A stretch of 8,948 bases of DNA from Fen-455 sp050012675 (GCA_050012675.1 JBEKGS010000081.1:1-8948); one strand, 5' to 3'; positions 1-6,151 are shown, counted from the first letter of the stretch. The notes: generated by a model from the letters alone, not told the origin. Numbers and translations: made by a program.

Positions 1-719
1 GTCGAGGCGTCGAGGCCGGCAGCCACCTCGGGCAGTACCAGGTTGGCGAGAAACCGCTCGACGACCCGGGCCAGCCGGTCACGGTTCTCCTGCTGGTGAC
101 CCAGGTTGGCGAGCGTCAGCTTCGACGCTTTGTACGAGTCGGGTTCGGCGAGATCCGGCAGTCGGTAGTAGACGAACCGCTCGCCGAGTAGGCCGAGGTT
201 CACCGTGTCGATCGCCTCGGTCACCCCGCCGATGAGCCCCGCCTTGCCTTCCCACTCGAAGGTCCTTCCTCCCTTGGTCCCGAGCCGTCTTGTGAACCGG
301 CCGTCGTAGATCTCGCGCAGGCAGGCAAACAGCCGGTTGCGGGTCGAGTCGTGCTCGGACACGACGGTCGTGAAGTCCTTGAACACGAGCACACCTCGCT
401 CGCCCATTTCGATGAGAAGGCCACCGGTCGCACGGTCGTCGCCATCACGTACGGCCGAGCCGGACAACAGCCCTGCCTCAGTGAACACCGAGACCGCATG
501 CGTGTCGGGAAGCCTCCCGGTCGAGTCGAGCACCTCGGTCTTTCCCGACGACGGCGGCCCGACGAACAAGAGCCAGAGCGGGGCGCCGGCCATCCGGTTG
601 GCCACGACGGCGGCGAGCAGCAGCTCGACGATGCCCGGATCGGGCAAGTGCAGCACCTCACGGAACACGGACAGGACCCCTTCGAGGTCGATCGGTTCCA
701 GCAACGGGGTCACGCTCAT
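1..719 (-). CDS. P-loop ATPase linked to a DNA polymerase, 3' end outside window
   Basis: The reading frame is open from an ATG at 719 to the window edge, giving 239 residues with the C-terminus missing. A Walker A motif GPPSSGKT lies at residues 54-61. A hydrophobic strand ending in Asp (VLVFKDFT, about 110-117, D115) is a likely Walker B, although no Glu follows the Asp. GLIGGVTEAID (161-171) fits a sensor-1 strand, and R181 in GERFVYYRLP is a possible arginine finger. This is the layout of an AAA+/helicase-like NTPase. I infer a role in helicase loading, primer handling or initiation, because its start codon overlaps the polymerase stop as ATGA and it has an upstream GAGGTGG ribosome site. 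It is probably translated by coupling. The exact family is not identified, and loss of the C-terminus prevents checking for a primase or HTH tail. Confidence 0.85.
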   Translation of the reverse strand, partial: MSVTPLLEPIDLEGVLSVFREVLHLPDPGIVELLLAAVVANRMAGAPLWLLFVGPPSSGKTEVLDSTGRLPDTHAVSVFTEAGLLSGSAVRDGDDRATGGLLIEMGERGVLVFKDFTTVVSEHDSTRNRLFACLREIYDGRFTRRLGTKGGRTFEWEGKAGLIGGVTEAIDTVNLGLLGERFVYYRLPDLAEPDSYKASKLTLANLGHQQENRDRLARVVERFLANLVLPEVAAGLDAS

Positions 720-3700
720 AGCGCCACCTCGAAGTCGAGACCGCAACCCGAGCAATGCCCGTTCATCCCGGCCGACCCGGCGAATATGCGCCCGCAGTGG
801 GGGCACGAGCGCAACTCCTTCAGCGACGGCGTATCGGGATCGACGTCGTGGGCGTCCGGCAGGTGGCGCACCGGTCGCCTGGTAGAGGGTGGCCGGATCC
901 CAGCGGTACGGCGGGAAGGGATGCCGCGGTTGCGGCGACGCACGACCTCCTTGCAGGCTGGTCCGCACCAGCGACGCCGCGTACGGTCGAGCACAGCACC
1001 AAGACCGTCCTCTGCGTGGCGGCACTCGCTGCCGGCTGCGCAGCGGACGGGGTCACCGCCCTCCTCTGTGGCGGCCGAGACCAAGCGGCGAAATGTGTTC
1101 TCGGTCGGAGAGGCGCCCTTCAGCACCTTGTGGACTGTTTGCCGATACAGGCCAGCTCGCCGGGCGATATCCGCTCCCGACATCCGGGATGCCTCGGCCA
1201 GCAGACCAGCACGACCACCAGACGGGAACACGACCGGGTCATCCTCGGGCCTCTCGCCGGCCAGTTCTCCCGAGCGCCCGACCGGATCAACCAGAGCCGG
1301 ATGCGAGCGGACTGGCTCCACGTGACGGAGACCACGCTTCGGGCCTCCAACCGTGACGTCATGCTCGGAAAGCCATCCTCGAAAGACCTGCTGGTAACTG
1401 TCGACTACGTACACCGTCCCCCTGCCCTCGGACCTGACGAGATTCCCAATGCGGTGTCGTACAGCTATCCGACAGGGCTTGCCGCCCTGCATCCAGGGCC
1501 ACGACTGCCAGGTCGCGGGGTCCCGGCCAGTCCCGAGACAGACAGGCGGGTGCTCGCTACGAATGGGAGCGACGGCATACCGGGCGAAGGGTCCGATGGT
1601 CGGATCTCCCAACTGGCGCCGTAAGAGACGCAGATCCTCCAACGTGGATGCTCGTGCCGGGCGGAGCGCCGGCCGCTCTGCCCACTCCGGGAGGTTTGGT
1701 GGAATCCTGAGGGGTGCCTCGTTGTCCCGTGTGCCGACGTCCGCGAGGAATGCCTCCTGCAGCAGGGCTGGCCACGCCATCCGACCGTCTTCGAGCCGGT
1801 TGCCAGTGCCGGTCGGGTCTAGGTAATGGTCACCGAGCCCGGTGTCCGACGAGCGAACGAGGCGGAACGTGCCGCGTGTATTACGGCCAAGCAGGAGCTT
1901 GTTCACGCCGGCCACAAAGCCGACCGTCGGCTTGTCGAGCGAGTCGCACTCGATCTTCCATGCCGAACCACCGCTTGGGTGGAGCACCTTGTCACGGCTC
2001 CTCAGGACCGACAGCAGTTCGGCGGGCGCCACGGCCCTTATTGCTTCTCGCCCGTCAGGAAGACGATGCCGGCCGCCCGGGCACGGGACGAGCCCCCTAT
2101 CCCGAGATACCGGGACCCCAACGGAGTCCGTGGCCACGATGGCGACCGTGCCGCCGTACAGCTCCTCGATGTCATGGCGTGCGATGGCGATCTCCGAGGT
2201 GCAGGCGGCCGGGATGGCCGCCGCGAGGTGCCAGAGCGTGAACGGCCCGGGGACGTCCGGCCTATCCGTCTCGATCGACACCTCATTCCCTGACTGGTCG
2301 TAGGCAAGGACGGTCTCCTTCCTCGGGTAGACGCGGACCCGCCGCTCCTTGCCGTCTTGGCTGGTCCTCATGGACTCGACGGGGCTTGGGCGCTGCCGAT
2401 CGACTCTGGCGAAGACCCCCCAACCGCCGGAGACGGCAACGGACTTCGCGAGGGCAATCCGGCGGCCACGGAGTAACGGGTCCTCTGTCGCCTCGGCACG
2501 TAAACGTTCCTCGATCAGCGCCCGGCCGTAGTCGCCAGTAGCGAGGTCGACTGTCGCACCGCTCGGCAACCGGAGAGGTTCGAGGCCCGGAGCGATGCCG
2601 ATCGGCTCGACCCGGAAGGCCGAGACGAGATGAGGCAGGTGGCCCGCAAGTCCTGGACCGATCAGGTGGCACGCGTGGACCGGTACCGCGCCCCCGGAGA
2701 GGTCGAGCGGGGCGAGCACGAAGCGGTACCTGCCGGCATCCACCTCGCGCTGGCAGGGGAGGTCCGACTCGCCGTGGGGCTCGACGAAGACGAACAGGTT
2801 CCCGATCGAGCGGTAGAACGCTCGGTCGTCGAGCCGATCACGCAGCCGGTCGCCGCGGAAGAGCTCTTCGACCTCGGCAACGTCCACGGGCACGGACTCG
2901 AAGTGGTCGGCACCGATATGCGGCGTGAGCCCGAGCAAGCTGAGCATCGTCGGGTAGGTCCAGTTCAGGTCGGCAAGGGCCATCTGCGTGGCTACGCCGA
3001 CGAGCAGCGCCTGTGGCAAGCCACCGTGGAAGGAAGCCGCTGATGCCCCGATCGCCGCGGGTGAGAGGGTGGCTGTCGTAAGGACGGCTTGGCGGACTCC
3101 TGCTTGCTTCAGCCCGTGGGTGATGATCGAGCCCGCCGACCAGCACGCTTGTGGTCCGAGGCCGGGAGCCACCTCGGCGAGATCGGCGACTAGGCGCCGG
3201 TGGCACTCTACGAGCGCCAGGGCCTCGTCGACGAGCTGGTCCAGCGGACTGTCCCGTTCTGGCCAGACCACACCCGCTGAGTTCGCGAGCGACCGCGGGC
3301 TTTCTGTGTCGTACCCGAGGGCACCGCCGAGCACGTTCACGCCGACGAACGGACCACCACGGTCGGACTTCCGCCGCTGTCGGGACGGGATCCAGCGGCA
3401 GAAGGCCCCCGCGTCCTCGCCACCGCGAGAGACCATGCCAATGCGCGAGTAGTAGTCGGAGTCCTGCCACCTGCCGCTCTCCCGGTTTTGCCAACCGCAC
3501 CCGACCAGGCCGACGGACAGGCCCTCGCCCTTGGCCTTGCGGACATGGGCTGCGAGCCTGCCGAGCGTCCATGGCGGGTCGAATGCGACAAGGGCTGCCC
3601 GCTTTGTGCCGCACTTCTTCGCCACGAAGCGGCCCAGCTTGTCGAGACTGACGACGCGGATCGGTGTCACGCCGTTTACGGTGCCCATGCCGCGTCTGAG

Positions 3701-3934
3701 CGCCCATGCCTCGGCATTGGCCAGAGCTGCACCATCCGCCACACCGACGATGATCAGGACCGGCACCCCGTCGAGGGTCTCGACGACGGCGGCGCTCGCG
3801 GCCCGCTCGTTCTCGTCGGCGTGGACGTGAACCAAGATGTCCCGGCGGCTTGTCCTCGTTGGATGCTGCGGCGGCTCTTGCTCGGGTCGCGGTCGGGTGC
3901 CGGCCCGCACCCGGAGCCGCACGAGGTCGCTCAC
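716..3934 (-). CDS. Divergent family-B DNA polymerase with C-terminal HTH and zinc ribbons
   Basis: This is a 1072-aa protein. The start is GTG at 3934, six nt after an AAGGGGG ribosome site and overlapping the upstream stop (GTGA). Palm motifs appear in order: motif A DLNWTYPTM (322-330, D322), motif B around K497 ending in GWG (504-506), and motif C VATDSVG (600-606, D603). The segment GLVPCPGGRHRLPDGREA (614-631) recalls a polymerase family of actinobacterial accessory elements that I know only by pattern. N-terminally, VAFDPPWTLGRLA (116-128) resembles exonuclease motif II (usually NLPFD) but lacks its Asp. VVETLD (50-55) may be a decayed motif I. The motif C first Asp is Ala. An HTH (about 919-955, IARRAGLYRQTV) is followed by Cys clusters at C965/C971/C990/C994 and C1044/C1047/C1061/C1064, probably zinc-binding. 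The product likely copies element DNA, but proofreading should be lost. Polymerase activity itself is not certain. Confidence 0.8.
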   Translation of the reverse strand: MSDLVRLRVRAGTRPRPEQEPPQHPTRTSRRDILVHVHADENERAASAAVVETLDGVPVLIIVGVADGAALANAEAWALRRGMGTVNGVTPIRVVSLDKLGRFVAKKCGTKRAALVAFDPPWTLGRLAAHVRKAKGEGLSVGLVGCGWQNRESGRWQDSDYYSRIGMVSRGGEDAGAFCRWIPSRQRRKSDRGGPFVGVNVLGGALGYDTESPRSLANSAGVVWPERDSPLDQLVDEALALVECHRRLVADLAEVAPGLGPQACWSAGSIITHGLKQAGVRQAVLTTATLSPAAIGASAASFHGGLPQALLVGVATQMALADLNWTYPTMLSLLGLTPHIGADHFESVPVDVAEVEELFRGDRLRDRLDDRAFYRSIGNLFVFVEPHGESDLPCQREVDAGRYRFVLAPLDLSGGAVPVHACHLIGPGLAGHLPHLVSAFRVEPIGIAPGLEPLRLPSGATVDLATGDYGRALIEERLRAEATEDPLLRGRRIALAKSVAVSGGWGVFARVDRQRPSPVESMRTSQDGKERRVRVYPRKETVLAYDQSGNEVSIETDRPDVPGPFTLWHLAAAIPAACTSEIAIARHDIEELYGGTVAIVATDSVGVPVSRDRGLVPCPGGRHRLPDGREAIRAVAPAELLSVLRSRDKVLHPSGGSAWKIECDSLDKPTVGFVAGVNKLLLGRNTRGTFRLVRSSDTGLGDHYLDPTGTGNRLEDGRMAWPALLQEAFLADVGTRDNEAPLRIPPNLPEWAERPALRPARASTLEDLRLLRRQLGDPTIGPFARYAVAPIRSEHPPVCLGTGRDPATWQSWPWMQGGKPCRIAVRHRIGNLVRSEGRGTVYVVDSYQQVFRGWLSEHDVTVGGPKRGLRHVEPVRSHPALVDPVGRSGELAGERPEDDPVVFPSGGRAGLLAEASRMSGADIARRAGLYRQTVHKVLKGASPTENTFRRLVSAATEEGGDPVRCAAGSECRHAEDGLGAVLDRTRRRWCGPACKEVVRRRNRGIPSRRTAGIRPPSTRRPVRHLPDAHDVDPDTPSLKELRSCPHCGRIFAGSAGMNGHCSGCGLDFEVAL

Positions 3935-4293
3935 CGGGGTCCCCCTTCTGTCCTCCTGAGATTGCGGAAGGCCCGGATCAGTTCCTCGCCACAGTCAGCC
4001 AGGAACCCAGCTGTGAGCGTCACCTCGCCGGAACGGCCCAGTCCCATCCAGCGGAACGCACAACCGATCCGTCCCACGATCACCGCGGGGGTCGCCTCCA
4101 TCGGAGCGTCGAGTCCCTCTATCTGGAGGAGCCTGTGAACTCCTGCCTGGTGACACTCCGGCTGGCACAACGGCAGGAGAATCTCCGGCTGCACATATTG
4201 ACCGTCGGCGTCGCAGAGGAGGACATGGTGGCCGGCTACTCCTGGTCCGACGTAGCCGCACCGGGGCGCGGGAATCGTGCACGGGGCGTTCAT
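3931..4293 (-). CDS. HNH-like treble-clef zinc protein
   Basis: This 120-aa protein starts at ATG 4293 with a GGGAGGG ribosome site about 4 nt upstream. Both ends overlap neighbours by 4 nt (ATGA with the 183-aa gene, GTGA with the polymerase). The first half has the spacing of an HNH/treble-clef module: C5 and C12, then HH at 22-23, the D28/D30 region (CDADGQYV), and PLCQPECHQAGVH with C43, C47, H48 and H53. Family knowledge: such modules chelate zinc and often form HNH nucleases, where the HH pair starts the catalytic strand. The canonical Asn is not obvious and the first Cys pair is irregular (CX6C rather than CXXC), so a purely structural or DNA-binding role is equally possible. The second half (about 65-120) has no recognised motif. 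Its place between two replication genes suggests a nicking, processing or DNA-binding job (inference). Confidence 0.72.
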   Translation of the reverse strand: MNAPCTIPAPRCGYVGPGVAGHHVLLCDADGQYVQPEILLPLCQPECHQAGVHRLLQIEGLDAPMEATPAVIVGRIGCAFRWMGLGRSGEVTLTAGFLADCGEELIRAFRNLRRTEGGPR

Positions 4294-4841
4294 CGCGCCC
4301 TCCCGCCCGGTGGACGGCGCCTCCTATAGAAGGGTTCGGGCGCCGGCCCGGCCGCAACCTTGAGGGCGATCACGACCTCGGCGCGCCACTCCAGCTCGAC
4401 GTCGGGACCGACGTCCCGCTTGCGCCTGCGCCACTTCCGCTCGAAGTCGTTGCGTTCGAGATCCCCGTCGAGCAGCAGCCCCACATCGTGGCTGTAGGCG
4501 CCGACCCGGCTCGACTCCCGGCGTGTCGTGGTCATGACCTCGATGACGCCCGAAGTCGTCGGGACTGCCGACCACACCACCTCCGGCGCGGGGGCATGGC
4601 CGAGGCGAGCACGGACGGTTTCGCCCGGGGCTGTGCGGGCGGCCCGTGGCGCGTAGCCCTTGACGTGGTCGACTGCTTGGCGACCCCGGGTGCTCTTTGC
4701 CGTGTTCGCCCTTGTAAGCAGGCCGCGGCGGGCGGCATCGAGCAATTTCGGAGAGAGCTTGCCCTTGCGGAGCTGACGGCGGGAGAGCGCGGGCCGGCGG
4801 GCGAGACGGCGAAGCTCCCGAGGCGGTTCATTCGCTGGCAT
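4290..4841 (-). CDS. Basic protein of unknown function, first gene of the replication operon
   Basis: This 183-aa protein starts at ATG 4841. It is very Arg-rich at the N-terminus (residues 8-55) and ends in a basic tail, with no membrane segment, signal peptide or Cys cluster. The central part, RRESSRVGAYSHDVGLLLDG (107-126), loosely recalls small actinobacterial proteins with an S-x-VG-x-[YH]-x-x-[AD]-V pattern that sit beside accessory replication genes. I cannot name the family. Its stop overlaps the next ATG (ATGA), so it is the head of a four-gene coupled unit. The ribosome site is weak (GGGAAG about 10 nt, or GGCGGGG about 2 nt, upstream), so the true start could lie further in. The composition suits a nucleic-acid-binding accessory factor, which is inference only. 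Confidence 0.65.
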   Translation of the reverse strand: MPANEPPRELRRLARRPALSRRQLRKGKLSPKLLDAARRGLLTRANTAKSTRGRQAVDHVKGYAPRAARTAPGETVRARLGHAPAPEVVWSAVPTTSGVIEVMTTTRRESSRVGAYSHDVGLLLDGDLERNDFERKWRRRKRDVGPDVELEWRAEVVIALKVAAGPAPEPFYRRRRPPGGRAR

Positions 4842-4880
4842 CGCCCCGCCGCTTCCCGGACGGGCGCCGCGGAGCTATGC

Positions 4881-4892
4881 TTGCGTGCGCAA
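4881..4892. promoter_or_regulatory. Short inverted repeat upstream of replication operon
   Basis: TTGCG-TG-CGCAA forms 5-bp perfect arms around a 2-bp centre. It lies 40 bp before the ATG of the 183-aa gene, between that gene and the post-HTH hairpin. It could be an operator for the operon, for instance for the neighbouring HTH protein. In GC-rich DNA such a short repeat may be chance, and no convincing -10/-35 pair was found beside it. Confidence 0.25.
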
Positions 4893-4915
4893 CGATCTTT
4901 GGCGAGGTCGGAACG

Positions 4916-4943
4916 ACGCCCCGGGCATGCCCTGGGGCGTTTT
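4916..4943 (-). terminator. Strong hairpin just after the HTH gene
   Basis: ACGCCCC (4916-4922) pairs with GGGGCGT (4934-4940). Inside, GGGCATGCCC (4923-4932) continues the stem with one bulged T, giving about ten G-C-rich pairs. The structure begins 6 nt after the TGA of the HTH gene on the minus strand, the usual place for a terminator or attenuator. On the minus strand no U-tract follows. The T-run (4940-4943) lies on the plus strand, where no rightward gene ends nearby. It may be a U-less actinobacterial terminator, partial readthrough control for the downstream four-gene unit, or an mRNA-stabilising stem. Confidence 0.5.
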
Positions 4944-4946
4944 GCA

Positions 4947-5162
4947 TCATCGGGCCAGCTCCTTGGGGCGAGCCGGCGAGGCGAGCAGCTCTTCGAGAGC
5001 CTGTTTCGGCACAAGACGGCGGCGGCCGACTTCGACAGCAGGCAGCTGACCGAGTTCCACGGCTCGCCGTACGGTCAGCGGGTGAACTCCGAGGAGGCGG
5101 GCAACCTCATCAAAGGAAAGTGCGAGACGAGGATCAGACTCGTCGGCGGCTATTACGGGCAC
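4947..5162 (-). CDS. Excisionase/MerR-type helix-turn-helix DNA-binding protein
   Basis: This 71-aa protein has a GTG start at 5162, five nt after a good ribosome site GGGAGG. Residues 16-40 (SFDEVARLLGVHPLTVRRAV and on) form the HTH. PAVEVGRRRLVPKQALEELL (41-60) is the short wing and last helix typical of the excisionase/AlpA-like HTH_17 family, and the size is normal for it. Family members bind DNA to direct site-specific recombination or to activate element genes. Which applies here is open, since no integrase is in the window. It is followed by a hairpin and the replication operon on the same strand, and it is divergent from the 173-aa gene, so it is well placed to act as the switch for the module (inference). 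Its ribosome site can be sequestered in the leader structure described separately. Confidence 0.85.
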   Translation of the reverse strand: MPVIAADESDPRLALSFDEVARLLGVHPLTVRRAVELGQLPAVEVGRRRLVPKQALEELLASPARPKELAR

Positions 5163-5167
5163 AAGAA

Positions 5168-5207
5168 CCTCCCAGGGACAGGAAGTACCTGCGCCACGGC
5201 TGGGAGG
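5168..5207 (-). promoter_or_regulatory. Ribosome-site-sequestering hairpin in the HTH gene leader
   Basis: CCTCCCAG (5168-5175) and CTGGGAGG (5200-5207) are perfect 8-bp inverted repeats. In the minus-strand mRNA the second arm contains the GGGAGG Shine-Dalgarno of the HTH gene, so folding would block ribosome access. The 24-nt interior contains a second small stem, CAGG/CCTG (5179-5182 and 5188-5191). This could be translational autoregulation, an RNA thermometer-like switch or a protein target. It is seen in sequence only; function is inferred. Confidence 0.5.
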
Positions 5208-5217
5208 CGCCTACGTG

Positions 5218-5234
5218 CCGGGTTGGGCACCCGG
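5218..5234. other. Short hairpin in the divergent control region
   Basis: CCGGGT (5218-5223) and ACCCGG (5229-5234) are perfect 6-bp inverted repeats around a 5-nt loop. The element lies 5' of the sequestering hairpin in the predicted HTH-gene leader. It may be a second leader stem or a protein-binding site in DNA. Confidence 0.3.
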
Positions 5235-5251
5235 ACCGGCCGACAACTCGA

Positions 5252-5257
5252 ATACTA
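5252..5257 (-). promoter_or_regulatory. Candidate -10 element for the HTH gene
   Basis: On the minus strand the hexamer reads TAGTAT, fitting the actinobacterial TANNNT -10. A start near 5245 would give a leader of about 83 nt carrying both hairpins described at 5168-5234. No clear -35 is seen, which is common for these promoters but lowers confidence. Confidence 0.3.
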
Positions 5258-5283
5258 GCCCAAGCGAACTACAGCACTGGGAT

Positions 5284-5298
5284 TAAAATCCTGGCGTG
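5284..5298 (+). promoter_or_regulatory. Leaderless promoter of the 173-aa gene
   Basis: TAAAAT (5284-5289) is a near-consensus -10, followed by six nt and the GTG at 5296. Transcription should therefore start at or next to the start codon. No Shine-Dalgarno is present. An in-frame TAA (5284-5286) inside the -10 excludes any earlier start. The -10 is straddled by short inverted arms GGATT and AATCC (5280-5284, 5287-5291), a possible operator. Confidence 0.5.
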
Positions 5299-5817
5299 GT
5301 CGACAGCGCGCAAGCGAGCTTGGCGGAGAGTGCCAAGACGGCTCTTGCCTTGCTCTCAGGGAACTTCCGGGAACAAGACGACCAAGTCCGAACCGTCGTG
5401 TTGGATCCGAGCATCCTCCGGTCCCTGGAGGTATTCGAGGCGAGACCGAAGCACTGGCTGCGGGTCAACTGCTCTTGCGGGCGTCGTCTCACGAGAGCCA
5501 CCTACGACGACGGAGGGATCTTCCTCGGCCACGAGGTTCGAGAAACGCTGCCGGGAGGCGGTACCGTCATCCGGTTCGCTCCCGGGCCGACACCGAACGT
5601 CGAGATCGCTCAAGAGCCCAGTCCCGGGGGCTTCGAGCGGGAGCCGGCCGGGGCACACGTCTGGGCGCGCCGGAAGCTCCGGTGCCCGTCATGCCACAGC
5701 ACCTTCACGCACAGCTCGGTCGGCCTCTTGACGGCATGGCTGCGAGCAGTCGCTGCCGGCAGCGACGTCCTCGTCCTGGGACAGCGGCCGCCGACGTCGA
5801 GGAACGTCCCGGTGTGA
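5296..5817 (+). CDS. Hypothetical protein with two split Cys pairs (zinc-ribbon-like)
   Basis: This 173-aa protein has GTG as the first possible start after an in-frame TAA, and probably has a leaderless mRNA. After a mainly helical N-terminus (3-50), WLRVNCSCGRRL carries C59 and C61, and RKLRCPSCHSTF carries C130 and C133. Together these could hold one zinc, with a roughly 65-residue beta-rich insert (VIRFAPGPTPNVEI) between them. The CXC rather than CXXC first pair is unusual. There is no signal peptide or membrane segment. I do not recognise the family. It is divergent from the HTH gene and is the first of three consecutive small Cys-rich rightward genes, so a shared regulatory or nucleic-acid-binding theme is possible but unproven. 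Confidence 0.7.
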   Translation: MVDSAQASLAESAKTALALLSGNFREQDDQVRTVVLDPSILRSLEVFEARPKHWLRVNCSCGRRLTRATYDDGGIFLGHEVRETLPGGGTVIRFAPGPTPNVEIAQEPSPGGFEREPAGAHVWARRKLRCPSCHSTFTHSSVGLLTAWLRAVAAGSDVLVLGQRPPTSRNVPV

Positions 5818-5831
5818 CATAGGGGAGCGTG

Positions 5832-5898
5832 GCACCACTCTCGAATGCGCCATGCCGTGCACCACCTCGCCGTCCAATGAGAGCCCACATTGCACCAC
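5832..5898 (+). repeat. Three short direct repeats GCACCAC
   Basis: Copies of GCACCAC begin at 5832, 5859 and 5892 (spacings 27 and 33), all inside the 148-bp gap between the 173-aa gene and the 61-aa gene. They lie 55 bp or more upstream of the candidate -10 at 5953. They could be binding sites for an activator. At 7 bp in GC-rich DNA, chance is not excluded. Nothing else gene-like is seen in this gap. Confidence 0.3.
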
Positions 5899-5916
5899 TG
5901 AGTGTCACTACCGGCG

Positions 5917-5934
5917 GGCATGCCGACATGTCGG
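5917..5934. promoter_or_regulatory. Overlapping palindromes at the promoter of the 61-aa gene
   Basis: CCGACATGTCGG (5923-5934) is a perfect 12-bp palindrome. It abuts and shares CC with a perfect 8-bp palindrome GGCATGCC (5917-5924). The 12-mer sits where the -35 of the TATGAT element at 5953 should be, so a dimeric repressor bound here would block the promoter. GGGCATGCC also occurs inside the hairpin at 4923-4932. Confidence 0.5.
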
Positions 5935-5952
5935 TTCGGTGGAACCCATCTC

Positions 5953-5968
5953 TATGATTGCTCGCGTG
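5953..5968 (+). promoter_or_regulatory. Candidate -10 and leaderless start of the 61-aa gene
   Basis: TATGAT (5953-5958) is one base from the consensus -10 and lies seven nt before an in-frame GTG at 5966. This matches leaderless transcripts in Actinobacteria. The -35 position is occupied by the 12-bp palindrome at 5923-5934 rather than by a TTGACA-like box. The ATG inside TATGAT (5954) is the competing start codon if the message begins further upstream. Confidence 0.45.
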
Positions 5969-6151
5969 CTCCTTTATCTCGTGTGCTCAGCTTGCGGAAA
6001 GCGATGGCTTTCCCACGCAGCAAGCGGGCGCACATGCTGCCCGAACTGTAACGAGCGGATCTACTTACCGTCGGACGCCCGCAAAGCTGCAAAGCACGAA
6101 CCGGGCCGACTCGTCTACGACGTCGCTAGTGGCAGGCTCCATAGGCTCTGA
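5966..6151 (+). CDS. Small zinc-ribbon protein
   Basis: Starting at GTG 5966 gives 61 aa; starting at ATG 5954 would give 65 aa, preceded by a weak GGTGGA. I prefer 5966 because TATGAT lies 7 nt before it. The frame stays open upstream to 5852, but that extension overlaps the promoter and palindromes and looks non-coding. A CSAC pair (C7, C10) and CCPNC (C24/C25, C28) make a compact four-Cys zinc ribbon, followed by a basic segment (SDARKAAKHE). Such ribbons usually bind nucleic acid or protein partners. No family name is justified. The stop is one base before the GTG of the next gene, which suggests co-translation. Confidence 0.65.
   Translation: MLLYLVCSACGKRWLSHAASGRTCCPNCNERIYLPSDARKAAKHEPGRLVYDVASGRLHRL

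Noticed and set aside
221..1826. Long open frames on both strands across the ATPase and polymerase genes
   Set aside because: They are out-of-frame shadows in GC-rich DNA, with Arg/Ser/Pro-rich translations and no motifs. The frames with Walker and polymerase motifs are clearly the coding ones.
5276..5300. GGATT-AA-AATCC as a tRNA T-arm or attachment core
   Set aside because: No cloverleaf can be built around it and no second copy was noticed. It is better read as a -10 with short flanking symmetry.
4488..5731. Plus-strand frames of 256 and 284 codons crossing the HTH gene and the divergent control region
   Set aside because: They are low-complexity, overlap the motif-bearing HTH gene and run through promoters; no domain is recognisable.
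5852..5965. N-terminal extension of the zinc-ribbon protein to ATG 5852 (99 aa)
   Set aside because: The added residues run through the repeats, the palindromes and a TATGAT -10, and show no ordered pattern. A start at 5966 or 5954 fits better.
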